Source of the DNA: Papilionanthe hookeriana x Papilionanthe teres
Lineage: Eukaryota > Streptophyta > Magnoliopsida > Asparagales > Orchidaceae
Assembly: GCA_022702705.1 (NCBI GenBank)
Contig: CM040427.1
Coordinates: forward strand, 77,925,283 to 77,989,282
Length of the DNA stretch: 64,000 nt
Direction: 5' to 3'
The notes below the pieces were generated by a model. That model made no database searches and was not told the origin of the DNA. It was given only the letters and a program-made list of their open reading frames with translations. Each line of letters starts with the position of its first letter. The first letter of the stretch is position 1. Shown here piece by piece: positions 12,477 to 24,990 of the stretch. A program made the translations under genes and the position numbers.

Positions 12477-15400
12477 ATGCAAAACAATGGATCTGCAGGA
12501 CTTGTACCTTATGATCCCGAGTTAGAAAAAAATAAAAAATAAAAATACAAAAAGAATTCAAAAAACTAGAAATGGAAATGAAAAACTTTCAAGATAATAA
12601 CTTAGAAAATCATCATACTTCATTGAGGGATTACATAAATCCTACGACAGATGAAATTCACTTAAGTATACAAAATCCTGTCGTAGAAGCTGACTCGTTT
12701 GAAATAAATCCAGAGATAATCCAACTGATGCAGAACAATCAGTTTGGGGGATCTCCTTCGGAGGATCCCTATTTACACTTATCAAATTTTCTAGAACTTT
12801 GAGCTACATTTCGTTATAGTGGTATGTCAGACGATGTTGTTAGACTAAAGCTTTTTCCTTTCTCACTAAGGGATAAGGCTAAAATGTGGTTATATTCTTT
12901 AGCACCTGGTTCTATTAAAACTTGGGAGGAGTTAACTAAAAAATTCCTAGCTAAGTATTTTCCACCTTCAACGACTACTCAACTTAGAAACGATATTATC
13001 TCATTTTGTCAGTATGAAGGGGAATCAATATACGAAGTCTGGGAAAGATTTAAGGAACTCCTAAGAAAGTGTCCACACCATGCTCTGCCCGATTGGTTAA
13101 TAATTCAAACTTTTTATAATGGGTTAGTAGGATCCCTTAGGTCTATAATTGATGCTGCCGCTGGTGGATCATTAATGTCAAAATCATTTGATGAAGTGTA
13201 TGCATTAATTGAAGAAATGGCTACAAATGAATTTCAATGGCCATCTGCAAGGGTAAATCATAAAAATGTAGCTAGTATTCATGATACAAATATGATTTCA
13301 ATTCTTGCATCTCAGATTATTGCAATATCAAGGAAGTTGGACCAATTTGGAATGAACCAACCTCAATTTACTCCTGTAAGTGAGGAAAGTTCATTAGGGC
13401 CTATAATTGATTCTAAATTATCATATGAGACTTTAAATACCATAAACAACTCCGTACTCTAACTTTTACATCCCGAGTTGGGAGAACCATCCTAAATTTA
13501 ACCGGAATCCTACTACCGACGATGGAAACCAACAATGGGAAAATAATCATGCAAATCCTAATGGAAGTTGGAATAATCAGGGGAACACAAACTATAGACT
13601 TTCATATCCACCAGACTCTAATATTGATAAAAAATTTGAGGATAAGAAGATGTCTATGGAATAAGTGGTATTGCAAATGAGAAACTAGTTGCAAAGTCAA
13701 AATACTGCGATTAGAAACATAGAGAATCAACTGGGACAAATTGCTAATTCACTTAGCAATAGACCCCAAGGAACACTTCCTAGCAACATTGAGATCAACC
13801 CTAAAAAGAACACTAATGAACAAATAGAAGCTGTCCAATTAAAAAGTGGAAGAGAGATAGAGGATGTGGTTAGCAAATAGAAAGATGTTGTAATAGAAAC
13901 AAAGGAAACTAAAAGACCTGAAGAACATGTTTCTAAGGATCTGAAAAAATTAATATCTCCAAATAAAATGAGTTTGGAAAAACTACCACCTCCATTTCCT
14001 CAAAAACTTAGACAGCATGAGTTGGATAAAAAATTTTCAAAGTTCATGAAAGTACTTAAGAAGTTAACGATAAATATTTCTTTCGCTGAAGCTTTGGAAC
14101 AGATGCCAAGTTATTCAAAGTTTATAAAGGATATATTAAATAAAAAAAAGAAATTTGGGGATTACGAGACAGTTACACTAAGTGAGGAGTGCAGCGCTAT
14201 ATTTCAGAAAAATTTTCCTCAAAAACTTAAAGATCCCTGTAGCTTTACAATTCCTTGTGCAATTGGAAGAAAATTATGTGGAAAATCTTTATGTGATTCA
14301 GGAGTGAGCATTAATGTGATGCCTCTATCTATATTTAGAAGGTTAGGTTTAGTCGATATTTCTCCCACTACTGTAACCCTTCTATTAGCTGATCGATCTA
14401 TCATTTATCCGAAAGGAATTATAGAAGACGTGCTTGTTAAAGTGGATAAATTTATCTTTGCTTTGGACTTTATTGTATTAGATATGGAGGAAGATAAAGA
14501 AATTCCAATTATTTTAGGGAGACCTTTCCTTGTTACTTGACAAGCTATGATAGATGTGCAAAAAGGAGAGTTGGCTATAAATATTAATGATCAGGAAGTC
14601 ACTTTTGATGTATTAAAAACTATGAAATATCCAGCTGAGAGAAAAGATGATGATTGTTTTTGGATGGATGAAATTGATTATCTAAGTAAAGACCATTTCC
14701 AAGAAAGTTTTGAGAGTAAGTTAGCATATGAGATTGAAATGGATTTTCATGATGAGTCAAAAACATTACTTAAAAAAGACTATATGTATGTTCAGGAGAG
14801 GTGTGAAATGATGGACGCTACCAAAAATAGTAAACTTTTAATTCTATTTGTTGAAAAATCTCATGAACTTAAGATGGATGTACCCCATACAATTTTAAAG
14901 CCTATCTATTTAGAGAATTCATCTACACAATCAGTTTTTATATCTTTAGATACGACTCAATCACAAGAAAAACCTGAATTAAATGATGAACATGATAAAA
15001 TTATAGAACTAGGACTTGGAAGAGAATTTGAGGATAAATTTCAAAAGAACTTTGAGTTGAGAAAAGAGGATAAGGATATTGGAAGACCATTGGAAGAAAT
15101 TCCTAAGGAATTAGAAAAAAATATTTCCTCAACTAAGATAGATCCTCCATCATTTAATAATTATAAAGGGGAAAAATTGGAAGATAACTTGAATCATAAG
15201 AGTGACATAGAAGAATTTGATCCAGAATCTGAATTATCTAGAGAGAATCTAATCCAAAATTTGGGAGATATTGAAGTACTTTATAAAGATCCATTTCTTA
15301 TAAATTTCAAGGATGACATTAATATGCAAATTCAGAAAATCAATAGAAGAATATTGGATCTAGAAAGAAATATGAGGAACAATAATATAAATCCATCTAA

Positions 15401-15572
15401 AAAGGAAGAACTGAATGAAAAATTAAAATTTGAGAATTCTGAAGGAATCCCTGGATCTGAAAAAGATTGGGCGATTGATCGAGGATTACTTAATTGGAAT
15501 TTTGATCTAGGAGGAATCATTTGTCGGGTCCGCGACGTTAAAACCAAGCGCTTTATGGGAGGCAACCCATAG
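12477..15572 (+). pseudogene. gag: Athila-A Gag-protease polyprotein, copy 2
   Basis: Same domain order as copy 1: capsid (about 12730-13180), Trp/Asn-rich stretch (13460-13620), linker, protease with CDSGVSINVMP (about 14290) and ILGRPFL (about 14510), acidic tail to TAG 15570. The start ATG 12477 matches that of copy 1. It is the most damaged copy. There is a frameshift near 12538, TGA at 12800, a frameshift near 13452, TAA 13662, TAG 13686, TAG 13878 and TGA 14538. From 14547 to 15572 the protease end and tail are open without interruption, so the full tail is best read here. The active site has Ser (CDSG) where copies 1 and 3 have Leu (CDLG); D-S-G is the commoner retroviral form. Confidence 0.9.
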
Positions 15573-17596
15573 TTATCAGTGTGCTTTGATTTAGTGTGCT
15601 TGAGAGTCATGATTGTTAGTGTTGTATGGTGTTTGCGTTAGAGAGGATTGAATTGATGTTTATGTGTCATTTTGGATTGATCAGTTTGATTGATGATTGA
15701 TAGATGTTTGGATTATAAATAGTTTGATTTGATCTTTGTGTGTCATGAGGGAGGTGATTCCTTAACTTCTTATTATGGCTAGAATTGATCTCTTGTAGTA
15801 GTTGGATTAACGAGTCCACTGTGGCTTGAGTCTCACCTAGACTTTAGTTTTACAAGATAAATCATGAATTTTGAACATTGACAATTCCATCTTAATTTGT
15901 TACTTCCTTTCTGCAACTTTATTTTCATATTATAGGAGTCACAAACCTATTTGATGAATAACATTAGGATGATCTTACACTACAATATTTAACTGTTAAA
16001 GGTGCTTAAATAAAAGGATTAGATGATGCCTGAGATTGGTGTCCGGAAACTAATTTATCAGGGATAATCTTATCTTTGAGATTATAATCTATAAAATTAT
16101 TTTAAAAAGTACCTAATTTACTATTGTAGTGATTCCGTTAGAAATTGAAGGTAACGTAGTCAGATTAGTTGAGTTAAAGGATGAATTAACCTCATTTATC
16201 ATATGTGTGTTTATGTTTGTGTTATAACTTTATTTAGGCATTGAAGAACATTTTTATATTCTCTTACTGATCCCTACAATTCTAGTTAGACTTTGGTTTA
16301 GTTAAGGCATGATTAGTTTAGATTTACTTTCTGCTGCTTATTGTTCTTTCCTAATGAATACTTGCAAATGATTTTGATAGACATTTGTGGTAGATAGAAT
16401 TTCTAAATTGTTTTCTTCCTGCTTATATTTTCTGTACTGAATACTATATATGTTAAAAATTAAGTTTGGGGGTAGGAAGAAAAATAAGATTTTAATGTGA
16501 AAATACTTCCTTTTAGTGTAATTTTTTTACAAGCATGTTTTAGGTTAGATTTACTTTCTCCTACAGTCATTCTATCCTGATTATGCATGATATGAATTTG
16601 ATAGGATGTTGTAGTAGTAAGTATATTCAACCTTTACTTTTTTTTCCTGCTATATTTTATGGAATTATTGCAAAATGTTTTTTTGAAATTTAAGTTTGGG
16701 GGGAAAAAATATTAACTCTCATTTTTTCTCAATTATTATATTTTCAAAAATTATTAGCATAACTTCTGGAAATTGAACCTCGCTTGAGATAACTAAAAAT
16801 TTTTATTTTAGTTGAATATTATGGAAGGATTGGATGAAAGTTTTTAGTTATAAAAGTCAATTTTATGAGGATAAGATATTTGGTATAAAAGAATTTGATC
16901 ATAGTTAACTATTTAAAGTAAAGAAAACTGTATTTTTGAAATGTTAAGAGACTTAAAGTATTGCGTGTTAAGAAGAGATTGTGACTTTATGATGAATAAC
17001 AAGGCTCATACCTAATTATAAAGTAAGGATGTGTTTCAAGTTTGAACTTTAGAAAGAGGAGAGTGAAGTTCAAAATCATTACAGGCTCTCCAGATATAGT
17101 AATCCTCATTAAAAAAAAAGAGAGAAAAAGAAAAGAGAGTGAAAAAAGGGGATTGAAAATGATCCCGAAAGAAAAGAAAAAAAAAAGAAAAGAAAAATAT
17201 TTATGAGGAGAAGCTTGAGGAGATGCATAATCAAAAATTGGCTTCACTTGAGTTCCTTAAAGGAGGAACTGATTTCATTTCTGAATTTATATTTTAAGTA
17301 TTAGCCTACATTCTAATGAAGTTTGCATGAACTCCTTTTTCACATAATCTTTTAAGGTATTCTTAATGTAACAAATTATGGTTTATCTTGAAATAAATAG
17401 AAGACTAGAACTCTTAGACTTGATTGTTGAATATTCTTATACTCAGTAGTGTTAACTCCGAGTTACCGAATTTCTTTCAAATAGTCTAACCAATATATTC
17501 TTTTAAATGAAAAATTTTAGTGTCTTACAGGTGAAAAGTACATTGTCTTGCGTTATATTTTATGTAGTAAAAGTGTTATTTTAAGACAAGTAACAG
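15573..17596 (+). other. Non-coding 3' internal region of unit 2
   Basis: Collinear with 8191-10218, with the same secondary polypurine-like motifs (16461 and 16691) and the purine-rich stretch. The block shared with Athila-B is present at about 17205-17236 with one change. Apparent minus-strand frames near 17000-17250 come from the purine bias and are not genes. Confidence 0.8.
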
Positions 17597-17613
17597 TTAA
17601 GTTTGGGGGATTT
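17597..17613 (+). other. Polypurine tract of unit 2
   Basis: TTAAGTTTGGGGGATTT directly precedes the TG of LTR 3. Confidence 0.85.
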
Positions 17614-19590
17614 TGACACGCCTAAAATATATATGCTTTTTGCTATATCATTTTATTCATTTTTGATGATATTATACTTTAAAGGAAGGTATTTTTTATA
17701 TTTTTTGGTTTTAGGAACAAGAAATGGTGATTGGAGCAAAAAGAAGCAAAAACGGTGCAATTTGGAGCAAAAACGAGCAAGAAATGAAATTCTGCCCTGA
17801 CACCTTTCGATAAGTCTTTTGATGCTTAATCTCTTTTACACTACTTGAATATTTTTGAATGAGATTACACTTTAAAGAAAGGTTATTTTTATGCTTATTT
17901 TGTAGGGCTATCTGTTACGAATGCAACGCAACTGAAACGGGGCGAATCGGAGCTAAAACGGAGCCAAACGGAGCCAAACGGTGGAGCCGCGCAGCAGCCT
18001 GCCCGCCGACAGCGGCCACGATCTCGCCGACGGTGAGATTTTCTAGAAAACACAGAAAAGTTCCCGAAAAGCTCGCCGACAGCAAGCTCGAACCCACCGA
18101 CGGCGCCCGGAAGGTTCTGGACCGCTTTTGGCGGTTTTTGGCCTAAATTCGATGTATTTGGACGCTTTTTCGAAGGGGTGCTTATGGAAACTCTTCAAAC
18201 TTCGTCCATACTCTTTAAAATGGCGAATATAGGTTAGAAAAGGGAGGAATTAGAGAGGAGAAAAGCATAGAAAAAAGAGAGGAATGTTTAGGATTCTTAG
18301 ATTAAGAGTAGAAATGTAGATTTCTACCCTTTTGGAGAGATTGGAGAGGAGATTTTGAGAGATTTTGTAAGGGATTTTGCTAGCACTGCATGGATCGCCG
18401 GGACACTTTATGAGAGAGATCTTCTTCTTTCTTTCAAAGGAAAAAAACTAAGTATTTTTCTTCATTATCTTATAATTTAGTAAACATTTATTTAGTGGAT
18501 TTGCTTTGGTTAAATGAAGTTTCTGTTGTGTTTTCTTCGTGCTTTGTGACGCATCTCTCTTACTCTTTCTTCTTCTTTGAAAATAGTGACATGAGAAGAT
18601 TATGTCATTATTTTCATTTTACTTTTCTTTTATAATGAGTAGAAATTATGTTTAGGATTTTGTGATGCATGATAGAAGTGAATTTAATTATAAATTTGAT
18701 GGTTTTTACTTGCACTTCATTTACATTGCAATAAGGGCCCATTGTAGTGTTAAAATTCATTGTAATTGCATCGACTCGAAAGGGCGGTGTAATTCTCAAC
18801 AAAGTGAAACTACGTTCAAATTTCATGGATGGTGAAGTTCATGGGGATTGATTGCAAAAAAATAGGGAAAAATATTAATCGGGCGTAGAATTGGAGATTT
18901 TAGAGTGACAGACTAAAATCCCCAATTTGGTTCTATCGTTTGGGAGCTGAAGCAGAGATGTTAGCCCTCTGGCGAGGGGAACGTGGGAGCTCCGAAGTGA
19001 GAGTCGGTATTCTCCCAGCCTAGCCACAGATTCAGTAACCAAGCATAGGATTAGTCAATGTTCTTTATGCCTGGACCAAAGGGTAAAGAATAGGATTGCT
19101 CATATTTGGCACATACAATATTTAATGCATCTCAATCCTATACATTATCTATTTCATTACATAAGAATAGTAGTTTTTCATAACTCAAAATTCTCCAAAC
19201 CAATTCATCCAAAAAGGGTTATATTTAGAATTATTATTTGCATTTAGATATAGTTACTATCTTTACATTTAACACTTGCATTTAGGAATACTTCTTAGAT
19301 AAAACACAATTTTAATCGATATTTTAAACTAAGGACTATTAGTAGTAGACTAGAATTTGATTAAAGACTTCTTACTTCACTTCCTCGTCTGATCGATATA
19401 GGGGTTTTTAAAGAAGACTCTATATTATGTGAAATGATACGTATACTTGCGTAGTACCCCTAGTGTGTAAAATATTTTCTAATTTTTTATATCATTTAAG
19501 ATTTTGCACACTAGCCGCTACTTATAAATCGGGTCAAGTTTTTGGCCATCTTTTGGAAGTTAATTTACTGTGTAATTGCGGGTCGGGTCA
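17614..19590 (+). repeat. Athila-A LTR 3
   Basis: TGACACGCC to GGGTCA, 1977 bp, between a polypurine tract and a primer site; shared by units 2 and 3. Same length as LTR 2, with scattered substitutions. Confidence 0.92.
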
Positions 19591-19595
19591 AATTT

Positions 19596-19613
19596 TTGCC
19601 GCCGTTGTCGGGG
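19596..19613 (+). other. Primer binding site of unit 3
   Basis: TTGCCGCCGTTGTCGGGGAA lies five bases after the LTR end. The CCGTTGTCGGGG core of the Athila tRNA-Asp site is intact; the first bases have drifted. Confidence 0.78.
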
Positions 19614-19857
19614 AACCTTCGGTAAGAACTTTAGAAGAATTTTAGTTGAAGTAATTAGGCTTAGACTTAGAAAACTGTAGTGTCGTAAAAACTATTTTTG
19701 TGTGAAAAGTGTTTTTATATGAAAAAGTGTTGTGAAAAAAAAACAAAAAAAAATTGTTTATATGAAAAATAAGGTATTCGTGAAAATGTTTTGTTGTGTT
19801 GAATATATTTCATTTATTATTTGTTTAATTGTTAATGTATTGTTTGTTATGTTGCGT

Positions 19858-22800
19858 ATGTAAAACAATGGATCTGCAGGACTTGTGCCTTATGATCCCG
19901 AGTTAGAAAAAAATAAAAAAATAAAAATACAGAAAGAATTCAAAAAACTAGAAATGGAAATGGAAAACTTTCAAGATAATAACTTAGAAAATCATCATAC
20001 TTCATCGAGGGATTACATAAATCCTACGACAGATGAAATTCACTTAAGTATACAAAATTCTGTCGTAGAAGCTGACTCGTTTAAAATAAATCCTAAGATA
20101 ATCCAACTGATGCAGAACAATCAGTTTGGGGGAACTCCTTCGGAGGATCCCTATTTACACTTATCAATTTTTCTAGAACTTTGTGCTACATTTCGTTATA
20201 ACGGTATGTCAGACGATGTTGTTAAACTAAGGCTTTTTCCTTTCTCACTAAGGGATAAGGCTAAAATGTGGTTATATTCTTTAGCACCTGGTTCTATTAA
20301 AACTTGGGAGGAGTTAACTAAAAAATTCCTAGCTAAGTATTTTCCACCTACAAGGACTACTCAACTTAGAAACGATATTATCTCATTTTGTCAGTATGAA
20401 GGGGAATCAATATACGAAGCCTGGGAAAGATTTAAGGAACTCCTAAGAAAGTGTCATTACCATGCTCTGCCCGATTGGTTAATAATTCAAACTTTTTATA
20501 ATGGGTTAGGAGGATCCCTTAGGTCTATAATTGATGTTGCCGCTGGTGGATCATTAATGTCAAAATCATTTGATGAAGTGTATGCATTAATTGAAGAAAT
20601 GGCTACAAATGAATTTCAATGGCCCTCTGCAAGGGTAAATCATAAAAATGTAGCTAGTATTCATGATACGGATACGATTTCAATTCTTGCATCTCAGATT
20701 ATTGCAATATCAAGGAAGTTGGACCAATTTGGAATGAACCAACCTCAATTTACTCCTGTAAGTGATGAAAGTTCATTAGGGCCTATAATTGATTCTAAAT
20801 TATCATATGAGACTTTAAATACCATAAACAACATGTACTCTAACTTTTACATCCCAGTTTGGGAGAACCATCCTAAATTTAACTGGAATCCTACTACTGA
20901 CGATGGAAACCAACAATGGGAAAATAATCATGCAAATCCTAATGGAAGTTGGAATAATCAGGGGAACTCAAACTATAGACTTTCATATCCACCGTACTCT
21001 AATATTGATCAAAAATTTGAGGATAAGAAGATGTCTATGGAAGAAGTGGTATTGCAAATGAGAAACCAGTTGCAAAGTCAAAATACTGCGATTAGAAACA
21101 AAGAGAATCAACTGGGACAAATTGCTAATTCACTTAGCAATAGACACCAAGGAATAATTCCTAGCAACATTGAGATCAACCCTAAAAGAACACTAATGAA
21201 CAAATAGAAGCTGTCTGATTAAAAAGTGGAAGAGAGATAGAGGATGTGGTTAGCAAAGAGAAAGATGTTGTAAGAGAAACAAAGGAAACTAAAAGACCTG
21301 AAGAACATGTTTCTAAGGATCTGGAAAAATTAATATCTCCAACTAAAATCAATTTGGAAAAACCACCACCTCCATTTCCTCAAAGACTTAGACAGCATGA
21401 GTTGGATAAAAAATTTTCAAAGTTCATGAAAGTACTTAAGAAGTTAACGATAAATAATCCTTTCACTGAAGCTTTGGAACATATGCCAAGTTATTCAAAG
21501 TTTATAAAGGATATAATAAACAAAAAAAGGAAATTTAGGGATTGCGAGACAGTTACACTAAGTGAGGAGTGCAGCGCTATACTTCAGAAAAATTTTCCTC
21601 AAAAACTTATAGATCCTTGTAGCTTTACAATTCCTTGTGCAATTGGAAAAAAATTATGTGGAAAAGCTTTATGTGATTTAGGAGTGAGCATTAATGTGAT
21701 GCCTCTATCTATATTTAGAAGGTTAGGTTTAGTCGATATTTCTCCCACTACTGTAACCCTTCTACTAGTTGATCGATCTATCATTTATCCAAAAGGAGTT
21801 ATAGAAGACGTGCTTGTTAAAGTGGATAAATTTATCTTTCCTTTGGACTTTATTATATTAGATATGGAGGAAGATAAAGAAATTCTAATTATTTTAGGGA
21901 GACCTTTCCTCGTTACTCGACAAGCTATGATAGATGTGCAAAAAGGAGAGTTAGGCTATAAATATTAATGATCGTGAAGTCACTTTTGATGTATTAAAAA
22001 CTACGAAATATCCAGCTGAGAGAAAAGATGATGATTGTTTTTGGATGGATGAAATTGATTATCTAAGTAAAGACCATTTCCAAGAAAGTTTTGAGAGTAA
22101 GTTAGCAGATGATATTGAAATGGATTTTCATGATGAGTCAAAAATATTACTTAAAGAAGACTGCATGTATGTTCAGGAGAGGTGTGAAATGATGGACGCT
22201 ACCAAAAATAGTAAACTTTTAATTCTATTTGTTGAAAAATCTCATGAACTTAAGATGGATGTACCCCATACAATTTTAAAGCCTATCTATTTAGAGAATT
22301 CATCTACACAATTAGTCTTTATATCTTTAGATACGACTCAATCACAAGAAAAACGTGAATTAAATGATGAACAAGATAAAATTATAGAACTAGGACTTGG
22401 AAGAGAATTTGAGCATAAATTTCAAAAGAACTTTGAGTTGAGAAAAGAGGATAAGGATATTGGAAGACCATTGGAAGAAATTCCTAAGGAATTAGAAAAA
22501 CCTATTTTCTCAACTAAGATAGATCCTCTATCATGTATTAATTATAAAGGGAAGAATTGGAAGATAACCTGAAACAGAAGAGTGACATAGAAGAATTTGA
22601 TCCAGAATCCGAATTATCTAGAGAGAATCTAATCCAAAATTTGGGAGATATTGAAGTATCTTATAAAGATCCATTTCTTATAAATTTCAAGGATGATATT
22701 AACATGTAAATTCAGAAAATCAATAGAAGAATATTGGATCTAGAAAGAAATATGAGGAACAATAATATAAATCCATCTAAAAAGGAAGAGCTGAATGAAA

Positions 22801-22952
22801 AATTAAAATTTGAGAATTCTGAAGGAATTCCTGGATCTGAAAAAGATTGGGCGATTGATCGAGGATTACTTAATTGAAATTTTGATCTAGGAGGAATCAT
22901 TTGTCATGCCCGCCACGTTAAAACCAAGCGCTTTATGCGAGGCAACCCATAG
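19858..22952 (+). pseudogene. gag: Athila-A Gag-protease polyprotein, copy 3
   Basis: Same product as copies 1 and 2. The ancestral ATG (19858) is followed at once by TAA where the others have CAA. From 19885 a 440-codon frame is open through capsid and the Trp/Asn-rich region to 21207, the longest intact Gag in the window. Then there is a 1-nt loss near 21185, a TGA near 21215, and the protease (CDLGVSINVMP near 21680, ILGRPFL near 21900). A 1-nt gain near 21955 follows, then part of the acidic tail to about 22545, a further 1-nt loss, TAA near 22707 and TGA near 22875. The three copies share few of their lesions, so most decay came after the array formed or arose in separate parents. Confidence 0.9.
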
Positions 22953-24973
22953 TTATCAGTGTGCTTTGATATAGTGTGCTTGAGAGTCATGATTGTTAGT
23001 ATTGTATGGTGTTTGCATTAGAGAGGATTGAATTGATGTTTATGTGTCATTTTGGATTGATCAGTTTGATTGATGATTGATAGATGTTTGGATTATTAGT
23101 AGTTTGATTTGATCCTTGTGTGTCATGAGGGAGGTGATTCCTTAACTTCTTATTATGGCTAGAATTGATCTCTTGTAGTAGTTGGATTAACGAGTCCACT
23201 GTGACTTGAGTCTCACCCAAACTTTAGTTTTACAAGATAAATCATGAATTTTGAACATTGACAATTCCATCTTAATATGTTACTTCCTTTTTGCAACTTT
23301 ATTTTCATTTTATTGGAGTCGCAAACCTATTTGATGAATAACATTAGGATGATCTTACACTACAATATTTAACTCTTAAAGGTGCTTAAATAAAAGGATT
23401 AGATGATGCCTGAGATTGGTCTCAGAAAACCAATTTATCAGGGATAATCTTATCTTTGAGATTATAATCTATAAAATTATTTTAAAAAGTACCTAATTTA
23501 CTACTGTAGTGATTCCGTTAGAAATTGAAGGTAACGTAGTGAGATTAGTTGAGTTAAAGGATGAATTAACCTCATTTATCATATGTGTGTTTATGTTTGT
23601 GTTACAAATTTATTTAGGTATTGAAGAACATTTTTATATTCCCTTACTGATACCTACAATGTTAGTTAGACTTTGGTTTAGTTAAGGTATGATTAGTTTA
23701 GATTTACTTTCTGCTGCATATTGTTCTTTCCTAATGAATACTTGCAAATGATTTTGATAGACATTTGTGGTAGATAGAATTTCTAAATTGTTTTCTTCCT
23801 GCTTATATTTTCTGTACTGAATATTATATATATTAAAAATTAAGTTTGGGGGTAGGAAGATAAATAAGATTTTAATGTGAAAATACTTCCTTTTAGTGTA
23901 ATTTTATTACAAGCATGTTTTAGGTTAGATTTACTTTCTCCTACAGTCATTCTATCCTGATTATGCATGATATGAATTTGATAGGATGTTGTAGTAGTAA
24001 GTATATTCAACCTTTACTTTTTCTTCCTGCTATATTTTGTGGAATTAATTGCAAAATATTTTTTTGAAATTTAAGTTTCGGGGGAAGAAAAATATTAACT
24101 ATGTTCTCAATTATTATATTTTCAAAAATTATTAGCATAACTTTTGGCAATTGAACCTCGCTTGAGATAAATAAAATTTTTTATTTTAGTTGAATATTAT
24201 GGAAGGATTGGATGAAATTTTTTAGTAATAAAAGTCAATTTTATAAGGATAAGATATTTGGTATAAAAGAATTTGATTATAGTTAACTATTTAAAGTAAA
24301 GAAAACTGTATTTTTGAAATGTTAAGAGACTTAAAGTATTGTGTGTTAAGAAGAGATTGTGACTTTATGATGAATAATAATGCTCATACCTAATTATAAA
24401 GTAAGGAAGTGTTTCAAGTTTGAACTTTAGAAAGAGGAGAGAGAATTTCAAAATCATTACAGGCTCTCCAGATATAATAATCCTCATTAAAAAAAAAGAG
24501 AGAAAAAGAAAAGAGAGTGAAAAAAGGGGATTGAAAATGTTCCTGAAAGAAAAGAAAAAATAGAAAAGAAAAATAATTATGAGGAGAAGCTTGAGGAGAT
24601 GTCTAATCAAAAATTGGCTTCACTTGAGTCCCTTAAAGGGAGAACTTGATTTCATTTCTGAATATATATTTAAAGTATTGGCCTACATTCTAATGAAGTT
24701 TGCATGAACTCCTTTTTCACATAATCTTTCAAGGTATTCTTAATGTAACAAATTATGGTTTATCTTGAAATAAATAGAAGACTTGAACTCTTAGACTTGA
24801 TCGTCGAATATTCTTATACTCAGTAGTGTTAACCCGAGTTATCGAATTTCTTTCAAAAAGTCTAACCAATATATTCTTTTAAATGAAAAATTTTAGTGTC
24901 TTACAGGTGAAAAGTACATTGTCTTGAGTTATATTTTTATGTAGTAAAACTGTTACTTGAGGACAAGTAACAG
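22953..24973 (+). other. Non-coding 3' internal region of unit 3
   Basis: Collinear with the equivalent regions of units 1 and 2. Secondary polypurine-like motifs lie at about 23841 and 24071 (the second mutated to TTTCGGGGG). The block shared with Athila-B is at about 24581-24612. No coding potential seen. Confidence 0.8.
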
Positions 24974-24990
24974 TTAAGTTTGGGGGATTT
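24974..24990 (+). other. Polypurine tract of unit 3
   Basis: TTAAGTTTGGGGGATTT directly before LTR 4. Confidence 0.85.
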
